Positions 33,277-37,875 of a DNA stretch of 37,875 bases are shown piece after piece. A program made the position numbers and the translations under genes. Location: NCBI GenBank assembly GCA_937889225.1, contig CALAST010000087.1, positions 1-37,875 of the forward strand, written 5' to 3'. A model generated the notes under the pieces. It made no database searches and had not been told where the DNA came from. It worked only from the letters and a program-made list of their open reading frames with translations. The stretch comes from an uncultured Lachnobacterium sp. (GTDB taxonomy: Bacteria; Bacillota; Clostridia; Lachnospirales; Lachnospiraceae). How positions within the stretch are numbered: position 1 is the stretch's first letter; the number at the start of each line of letters is the position of its first letter.

Positions 33277-33307
33277 AAAAGCATACCACTATTTCTAATG
33301 ATATGCC
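33277..33307 (-). terminator. Repeated terminator, copy 2 (after the DUF3791-like ORF)
   Basis: An exact 31-bp copy of 31502-31532 in the same orientation, here followed by TTTTTTC on the minus strand, 8 bases after the stop at 33316. It insulates the three-gene operon from upstream transcription. Confidence 0.75.
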
Positions 33308-33315
33308 TATGTGTG

Positions 33316-33543
33316 TTATAGGATGCTGTTTTCTTCTATTTGATAAATTTGCATCAATCGCTCTACACCATTTTTTATTGACATTTCGTGTAATGGGTTG
33401 AATTTTTTATATAATTCATCGGGCTTGATTTTTTCTACAATTTTTTTTGATGATAAATTGTATTTCCATTGCATATACGTATAAATATCTGACATCCACT
33501 CCATGATAAATTCATCAGATGACGTTATGCCAAATCGTATCAA
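33316..33543 (-). CDS. DUF3791-like protein, 75 aa, possibly truncated
   Basis: A 75-residue helical ORF. DEFIMEWMSDIYTYMQWKYNLSS and the later LYKKFNPLHEMS resemble DUF3791, small proteins of gut Firmicutes that often sit next to toxin-like genes (from memory). The normal N-terminus would start near the methionine at position 15; no good ribosome binding site is visible before either start, and the 5' end overlaps an antisense possible remnant. It may therefore be a truncated gene. Its partner, if it was part of a two-gene module, is not present. Confidence 0.45.
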   Translation of the reverse strand: MIRFGITSSDEFIMEWMSDIYTYMQWKYNLSSKKIVEKIKPDELYKKFNPLHEMSIKNGVERLMQIYQIEENSIL

Positions 33544-33634
33544 AGAACTCTATTTAGAATGTCCGCAACCAAAACGACAACACTTGATTCATTTATTGGA
33601 AACTGCGAGCAAATTATGGTGTATAGAGGAATAA
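33503..33634 (+). pseudogene. Possible remnant of a regulator-like gene, plus strand
   Basis: A plus-strand frame reads 43 codons ending IKELYLECPQPKRQHLI-HLLETAS and a stop. The style (short helical, coding-like) recalls the C-terminal tail of XRE-type repressors. It has no upstream helix-turn-helix and no promoter. It overlaps the 5' end of the DUF3791-like ORF in antisense, which suggests a deletion junction. Weak evidence. Confidence 0.2.
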
Positions 33635-33672
33635 ATTTTTAGCTTTCTAATTTTCTTTATTATAAAACAAAT

Positions 33673-33708
33673 AACCGAATCAATCTACTATCGTAGCTTG
33701 ATTCGGTT
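33673..33708 (-). terminator. Terminator after the YoeB-like toxin
   Basis: AACCGAATCAA, CTAC, a 4-base loop, GTAG and TTGATTCGGTT form a nearly perfect stem of about 15 bp with one internal mismatch; the minus-strand tail is ATTTGTTTT. It lies 32 bases after the toxin stop. Confidence 0.65.
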
Positions 33709-33740
33709 AAATTTCATATGCCTGTTTTTTTATGCAAAAA

Positions 33741-34010
33741 TTATTTATCACCATAGTGACCACGACAATGTGCTATATAAATACGACCATTTTCCATATG
33801 ATAAACTAAACGGTCTTTTTCATTAATTCGGCGACTAAATTCGCCTTGTAAATTGCCTTTGAGAGCTTCCGGTTCTCCAATTCCATGCAAACAACCATTT
33901 CTCTCAATATCTTTGATTAGTAAATTAATACGTTTTAGAGTTTTCTTATCCTGTGTTTGCCAATAGAGATAATCTGACCATGCATCATCTGACCAAATTT
34001 TTTCACTCAT
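33741..34010 (-). CDS. Txe/YoeB family mRNA interferase toxin
   Basis: YoeB toxins cleave mRNA in the ribosomal A site. The 89-residue product has EKIWSDDAWSDYLYWQTQDKKTLKRINLLIKDIERNG at the N-terminus and EALKGNLQGEFSRRINEKDRLVYHMENGRIYIAHCRGHYG at the C-terminus, which is the family pattern, with the conserved basic residues and the terminal RGHY. The start ATG 34010 is set by GAGGAGG seven bases upstream, inside the antitoxin gene; an ATG five codons earlier lacks this. It overlaps the antitoxin stop by 8 bases. Confidence 0.93.
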   Translation of the reverse strand: MSEKIWSDDAWSDYLYWQTQDKKTLKRINLLIKDIERNGCLHGIGEPEALKGNLQGEFSRRINEKDRLVYHMENGRIYIAHCRGHYGDK

Positions 34011-34275
34011 CAAAATCCTCCTCAATCAGTTCATGTATCTGACCATGACCATTACGAAGTTCCTGTACTGATTTTAAAATATAGGCTTGATTTACTTCAT
34101 TATAAAAAGGGTCTGATTTTTGTGAAATTTCAAATGGAATCCGATTTTCACGCAATACTGCCTTTACAAATAAATTAATCGCAGTCGATGCACTTAGTCC
34201 GACATTGTTGCAAAAAATATCGAACTCCTTTTTATCATTACTGTCAATTCTAGCAGAAATTGTTGATTGAGCCAT
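34003..34275 (-). CDS. RelB/DinJ family antitoxin
   Basis: The 90-residue antitoxin starts MAQSTISARIDSNDKKEFDIFCNNVGLSASTAINLFVKAVLRE, a ribbon-helix-helix DNA-binding domain of DinJ type, followed by a disordered acidic C-terminus (IHELIEEDFDE) that would wrap around the toxin. GGAGTG lies eight bases before ATG 34275; the longer frame to 34329 has no such site. It overlaps the YoeB-like toxin, so the pair is a type II module. YoeB usually pairs with YefM-type antitoxins, so DinJ with YoeB is a mixed pairing, though I believe it is not rare in Firmicutes. Confidence 0.92.
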   Translation of the reverse strand: MAQSTISARIDSNDKKEFDIFCNNVGLSASTAINLFVKAVLRENRIPFEISQKSDPFYNEVNQAYILKSVQELRNGHGQIHELIEEDFDE

Positions 34276-34300
34276 AAAATCACTCCTTTCATTTGTATAT

Positions 34301-34329
34301 ATTGTAACACAAATAAAAGTATTATGCAA
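34301..34329 (-). promoter_or_regulatory. Promoter of the toxin-antitoxin operon
   Basis: TTGCAT (34324-34329), 17 bp and TACAAT (34301-34306), with TG before the -10. ATTTGT and ACAAAT (34291-34314) form an inverted repeat across the -10, and ATGTATT/AATACAT (34334-34351) forms another upstream: both are candidate operators for the ribbon-helix-helix antitoxin. Confidence 0.6.
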
Positions 34330-34352
34330 TGATATGTATTACAAAATACATT

Positions 34353-34784
34353 TTACCCATACACCTTACAAAGATAATCATACTGCTTATTTATCTCTAA
34401 AACAGTTTCGTTATCTCCTGCTAAATTATCGGGGTGGTAGATTTTGATTAGGTCTTTGTAACGTTTCTTCAACGACAGACGATTTTCTACTCCACGGAAA
34501 AATAATTCCCCTCGCACAATTTTTCCATCTTCGATTACTTGCTGATGACGACGTTCAAATGCTTCTAAATGCTCATAATAAGCTTTCTTTTTTTCAAACT
34601 CCGCCTTCTCGTCTGCCAGTTTCCGCAATTCCTCTTCCAAGATTTTCAATTTCATTTCAAATAGTTGTTCCTGCTGTTCAATACGACGGTTTTCTGCCTG
34701 TATATATCTGGAAAATTCTTTCCGTTCTTTTTCTAATTGATACTTTTGCTGTTCTATTTCTTTGCGTTCTTTACAAAAGTCCAT
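34353..34784 (-). CDS. Coiled-coil protein with a minimal C-terminal J domain
   Basis: A 143-residue protein. Residues 1-80 are one long, highly charged coiled coil (KERKEIEQQKYQLEKERKEF and so on). The last 45 residues, LKKRYKDLIKIYHPDNLAGD and NKQYDYLCKVYG, contain the core of a J domain with an intact HPD motif, so it could stimulate DnaK. Helix I of a normal J domain is reduced. ATG 34784 has AAAGGA six bases upstream; a TTG two codons earlier is less likely. It lies right after dnaJ, but a terminator separates them. Confidence 0.7.
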   Translation of the reverse strand: MDFCKERKEIEQQKYQLEKERKEFSRYIQAENRRIEQQEQLFEMKLKILEEELRKLADEKAEFEKKKAYYEHLEAFERRHQQVIEDGKIVRGELFFRGVENRLSLKKRYKDLIKIYHPDNLAGDNETVLEINKQYDYLCKVYG

Positions 34785-34805
34785 ATACAATCCTTTCCAA
34801 TAAAC

Positions 34806-34867
34806 AAAAAAGCCTATGTGTGAACATTATCATACAACAATATGCTTCACATTTCCATAGGCTTTTT
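34806..34867 (-). terminator. Terminator of dnaJ
   Basis: AAAAAGCCTATG and CATAGGCTTTTT pair perfectly and GTGAA/TTCAC extends the stem with a small bulge, followed by a T-run on the minus strand. It lies after the dnaJ stop and before the J-like gene. Confidence 0.8.
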
Positions 34868-34900
34868 GCATTAAACAACTCTATAATTCTTCCAAAAATA

Positions 34901-36088
34901 CTACAAATCGTCTAATGTTTCTTTTATTTTATTCATAAATCCTTTTTTCTTTGGCTTCTCGGTTGTTGCACCGCCTTCTTTAGTTAAAGAACCGCCTGTG
35001 AGCTCATCAAACTTCCTAAGGGCTTCTTTGGCTTCCTTACTAAGACCTGTTGGGGTTGCTACAACTAAAGTTACATAGTGGTCACCACGAACATCTTTAT
35101 TTCTTACGGAAGGTACACCTTTTCCTTTTAAGCGGATGCGTGTTCCTGTCTGTGTACCGGCTGCAACTGTATAAATGATGTCTCCATCTACTGTCTTAAT
35201 ACGTACATCTCCACCTAATGCTGCAATTGCAAAAGAAATATTGGCGTTTGAGAAAATATTCATATCCTGACGTTCAAAGTTCGGACTCTTGGATACGGTT
35301 ACTTCTACAAGTAAGTCACCTCTTGGTCCGCCATTTGTGCCCGGTTCACCATATTCACGCACACGTACACATTGTCCATTGTCGATACCTGCCGGAATAT
35401 CTACTTTCTTGCGGATTTTTTTCATAATATAACCGCTTCCGTAACAATCACTGCATCTTTCTTTTACAACTTTACCTGTTCCATTACAATCCGGACAGGT
35501 GGTTACGTTTTGCATCATGCCAAACAAGGATTGCTGAGAGTATACCACTTTTCCTTTTCCACCACATTTGCTGCAGGTTTCCGGACTTGTACCCGGTCTT
35601 GCACCACTTCCGTTACAGGTAGAACAAGTCTCTTTATAAGAAAATTCAATTTCTTTTTCACAGCCGAATACGGCTTCTTCAAAAGTAATGCGAATGCCCA
35701 TACGTACATTTGCACCTTGTCTTGGTCCATTATTTGCACCGCGTCTTCCGCCTCCAAATCCACCGAAACTGCCACCGCCAAATAAGTCGCCAAAAATATC
35801 TCCAAAGATGTCACTCATATCCATGCCGGAGAAATCAAATCCGCCTGCTCCACCTGCACCATCAAATGCTGCATGACCAAATTGGTCGTATTGTCTTCTC
35901 TTATCTGCATCGCTTAATACTGCATATGCTTCCTGTGCTTCTTTGAATTTTTCTTCACATTCCTTATCGCCCGGATGTGCGTCCGGATGGTACTTTTTTG
36001 CAAGATTACGGAATGCTTTTTTTATCTCTGCGTCATCAGCGTTTTTGGATACACCGAGGACTTCATAATAATCTCTCTTGTCTGCCAT
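34901..36088 (-). CDS. dnaJ: Chaperone protein DnaJ
   Basis: DnaJ delivers unfolded proteins to DnaK and stimulates its ATPase. The 395-residue protein has a J domain (YHPDAHPG with HPD), a glycine/phenylalanine region (about 75-120, FGGGSFGGFGGGRRG), four CxxCxGxG zinc repeats (CSTCNGSG, CSKCGGKG, CPDCNGTG, CSDCYGSG, about 145-215) and the C-terminal substrate domains. The start is set at ATG 36088 (MADKRDYYEVLG) because GAGG is nine bases upstream; a preceding ATG lies only three bases after it. It follows dnaK but two hairpins intervene. Confidence 0.97.
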   Translation of the reverse strand: MADKRDYYEVLGVSKNADDAEIKKAFRNLAKKYHPDAHPGDKECEEKFKEAQEAYAVLSDADKRRQYDQFGHAAFDGAGGAGGFDFSGMDMSDIFGDIFGDLFGGGSFGGFGGGRRGANNGPRQGANVRMGIRITFEEAVFGCEKEIEFSYKETCSTCNGSGARPGTSPETCSKCGGKGKVVYSQQSLFGMMQNVTTCPDCNGTGKVVKERCSDCYGSGYIMKKIRKKVDIPAGIDNGQCVRVREYGEPGTNGGPRGDLLVEVTVSKSPNFERQDMNIFSNANISFAIAALGGDVRIKTVDGDIIYTVAAGTQTGTRIRLKGKGVPSVRNKDVRGDHYVTLVVATPTGLSKEAKEALRKFDELTGGSLTKEGGATTEKPKKKGFMNKIKETLDDL

Positions 36089-36118
36089 TTTCATTTTCCT
36101 CTAATTTAATAAATTCAA

Positions 36119-36153
36119 ATTGTCAGAGTGCCTTTGCATAGCACTCTGACAAT
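36119..36153 (-). terminator. Strong hairpin upstream of dnaJ
   Basis: ATTGTCAGAGTGC and GCACTCTGACAAT form a perfect 13-bp stem around a 9-base loop. The tail is AT-rich but has no long T-run, so it may attenuate or stabilise transcripts rather than end them. It sits between the dnaK terminator and the dnaJ ribosome binding site. No CIRCE element is visible here. Confidence 0.55.
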
Positions 36154-36196
36154 ATATAATGCTCTGTTCAAAAAGTTATGCTTTCTATGCTTCTAT

Positions 36197-36258
36197 AAAA
36201 AGTATGACCATAGAGTCTGTTTTGCCATTTACTTCATCAGTTAAAGCTAATGGTCATA
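36197..36258 (-). terminator. Terminator of dnaK
   Basis: TATGACCAT and ATGGTCATA pair across about 38 bases and are followed by CTTTTTAT on the minus strand, just after the dnaK stop. With the next hairpin it probably lowers dnaJ expression relative to dnaK. Confidence 0.6.
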
Positions 36259-36272
36259 AGGCAAACTTCTTA

Positions 36273-37875
36273 TTATACTTCTTTGAAGTCAGCATCAATT
36301 ACATCATCTTCCGGAGCAGATGTTGCATTTCCACCCATGTTGCCCATATTGCTCATATCAGGACCTGCACCAGCTGCACCCTGTGCTGCCTGAGCCTGTT
36401 CATACATCTTAGCAAATACTTTCTGAGCACTCTGTGTAAGTTTTTCCTGAGCTGCTTTTAAATCAGCTATAGTTGCTTCGCTCATCTGGTCTGCTTCCGG
36501 ATTTGCATCTAAAATTGCTTTTACAGCGTTCATATCAGCTTCTACTTCTGCTTTGTCAGCATCAGAAATCTGTGCTCCAACCTGGTCAAGAGCCTGCTGT
36601 GTCTGGAATACGAAAGAATCTGCATCGTTTCTTGCATCAATAGCTTCTTTACGTTTCTTGTCCTGTGCTTCGAATTCAGCTGCTTCTTTGATTGCTTTTT
36701 CAATATCAGCATCAGACATGTTAGAACCTGCTGTAATTGTGATGTGCTGTTCTTTTCCTGTTCCAAGGTCTTTTGCAGATACGTTTACAATACCGTTTGC
36801 GTCAATATCGAAAGTTACTTCAATCTGTGGAACACCACGACGTGCTGGCGGGATACCATCAAGACGGAACTGACCGAGAGATTTGTTATCTCTTGCAAAC
36901 TGTCTTTCACCCTGTACTACGTTGATATCTACGGCTGTCTGGTTATCAGCTGCTGTAGAGAATACCTGGCTCTTCTTTGTAGGAATTGTTGTATTTCTTT
37001 CGATAAGTCTTGTAGCAACACCACCCATTGTTTCGATAGAAAGTGAAAGTGGAGTAACGTCAAGAAGTAAGATTTCACCTGCACCAGCATCACCAGCAAG
37101 TTTACCACCCTGGATAGAAGCACCAAGTGCTACACATTCGTCTGGGTTTAATGATTTGCTAGGTTCTTTGCCTGTTAACTGTCTTACTTTGTCCTGTACA
37201 GCTGGGATACGTGTAGAACCACCAACTAATAATACCTGACCAAGGTCTGCATTTGTAAGACCAGCATCCTGCATAGCTTTCTGAACTGGGATAGCTGTTC
37301 TTTCTACTAAGTCATGTGTTAATTCATCAAATTTTGCTCTTGTAAGGTTTACATCAAAGTGTTTTGGACCTTCTGCTGTAGCTGTGATGAATGGTAAGTT
37401 AATGTTTGTTGTTGTAGCAGATGATAATTCTTTTTTCGCTTTTTCAGCAGCTTCTTTTAATCTCTGAAGTGCCATCTTGTCTGTAGAAAGGTCAACGCCT
37501 TCTGCTTTCTTGAATTCAGCGATCATCCACTGTGTAATCTTATCGTCGAAGTCGTCACCACCGAGGTGTGTATCACCGTTTGTAGATAATACTTCGATAA
37601 CGCCATCACCGATTTCGATGATAGATACGTCGAATGTACCACCACCTAAGTCGTATACCATGATTTTCTGTTCTTTTTCATTATCAAGACCATAAGCTAA
37701 AGCTGCTGCTGTAGGTTCGTTGATGATACGTTTTACATCAAGACCAGCGATTTTACCAGCATCTTTGGTAGCCTGACGCTGTGCATCGTTGAAGTATGCA
37801 GGTACTGTAATAACTGCTTCTGTAACTTTTTCTCCTAAGTATCCTTCAGCATCTGCTTTTAATTTCTGAAGAACC
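36273..37875 (-). CDS. dnaK: Chaperone protein DnaK, N-terminus outside the window
   Basis: The Hsp70 chaperone. About 533 C-terminal residues are visible; the frame runs off the right edge, so about 85 N-terminal residues are missing. The visible part starts VLQKLKADAEGYLGEKV and has VPAYFNDAQRQATKDAG, INEPTAAALAYGLD, the phosphate motif YDLGGGTFDVS, VLLVGGSTRIPAV, DVTPLSLSIETMGG, the substrate-binding domain (GERQFARDNKSLGQF) and the C-terminal DADFKEV tail. It is followed by dnaJ. Whether hrcA and grpE precede it cannot be seen. Confidence 0.97.
   Translation of the reverse strand, partial: VLQKLKADAEGYLGEKVTEAVITVPAYFNDAQRQATKDAGKIAGLDVKRIINEPTAAALAYGLDNEKEQKIMVYDLGGGTFDVSIIEIGDGVIEVLSTNGDTHLGGDDFDDKITQWMIAEFKKAEGVDLSTDKMALQRLKEAAEKAKKELSSATTTNINLPFITATAEGPKHFDVNLTRAKFDELTHDLVERTAIPVQKAMQDAGLTNADLGQVLLVGGSTRIPAVQDKVRQLTGKEPSKSLNPDECVALGASIQGGKLAGDAGAGEILLLDVTPLSLSIETMGGVATRLIERNTTIPTKKSQVFSTAADNQTAVDINVVQGERQFARDNKSLGQFRLDGIPPARRGVPQIEVTFDIDANGIVNVSAKDLGTGKEQHITITAGSNMSDADIEKAIKEAAEFEAQDKKRKEAIDARNDADSFVFQTQQALDQVGAQISDADKAEVEADMNAVKAILDANPEADQMSEATIADLKAAQEKLTQSAQKVFAKMYEQAQAAQGAAGAGPDMSNMGNMGGNATSAPEDDVIDADFKEV

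Noticed and set aside
33305..34822. GCCTATGTGTG shared between 33305-33315 and 34812-34822
   Set aside because: Eleven bases in AT-rich DNA, each copy next to a different terminator; too short to claim a repeat or attachment site.
35372..35785. A 137-codon plus-strand ORF opposite the zinc-finger part of dnaJ
   Set aside because: Arises from the repetitive CxxCxGxG coding sequence; no start signal.

Overview
The window reads as chromosome of a low-GC Gram-positive anaerobe, most likely a member of the Lachnospiraceae (Clostridia). The reasons are the AT-rich sequence, strong AGGAGG-type ribosome binding sites, sigma-A promoters, and the Firmicutes gene order mtaB-ireB-ruvX-DUF1292-rnj and dnaK-dnaJ-prmA-rsmE. 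Nearly all genes lie on the minus strand. Only aroC, a TetR-family regulator and an HPr-like gene are convincingly on the plus strand. No rRNA, tRNA, CRISPR array, insertion sequence or prophage was seen.

Region 1 (1-9.8 kb, minus strand): a promoter firing out of the left edge into an unidentified transcript, then radA, a conserved hypothetical protein and clpC. Upstream of clpC is a two-gene surface operon. It encodes a secreted SH3/glucosaminidase autolysin ending in a dockerin-like module, and a membrane protein with a cohesin-like ectodomain and a long acidic cytoplasmic tail of repeated FFDMSEE-type motifs. Region 2 (9.8-19.6 kb): an S66 carboxypeptidase, an orphan 96-residue ORF, a PflX-type radical SAM protein, yajC, tgt, aroC, a DUF2225 protein, glgB and a divergent TetR regulator with a palindromic operator candidate. 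Region 3 (19.6-26.2 kb): one long minus-strand housekeeping series (mtaB, ireB, ruvX, DUF1292, rnj, MltG-like stub, trmR-like, a possible 36-residue membrane peptide, trhP-like U32). Region 4 (26.4-31.2 kb): a Crh-like HPr protein lacking the phosphorylatable histidine, then thiI, a cysteine desulfurase, rsmE and prmA.

Region 5 (31.4-34.8 kb) is the accessory part. It lies between dnaJ and prmA, which are neighbours in Bacillus subtilis. It holds a tightly overlapping three-gene operon (DUF4869-like protein, small P-loop NTPase, TOPRIM-like protein) bracketed by two identical 31-bp terminator copies, a DUF3791-like ORF, a possible gene remnant, a DinJ/YoeB-type toxin-antitoxin pair and a coiled-coil protein with a minimal J domain. 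Region 6 (34.9 kb to the end): dnaJ and the C-terminal part of dnaK.

Functionally the housekeeping genes cluster around tRNA modification (tgt, mtaB, thiI with its sulfur donor, trmR/trhP), rRNA and ribosomal protein methylation (rsmE, prmA), RNA turnover (rnj, ruvX) and protein quality control (clpC, dnaK, dnaJ). The best candidates for something undescribed are the three-gene NTPase/TOPRIM-like operon with its repeated borders, and the cohesin/dockerin-like surface pair with the repeated cytoplasmic tail. All functional statements rest on reading motifs by eye; no database search was run.
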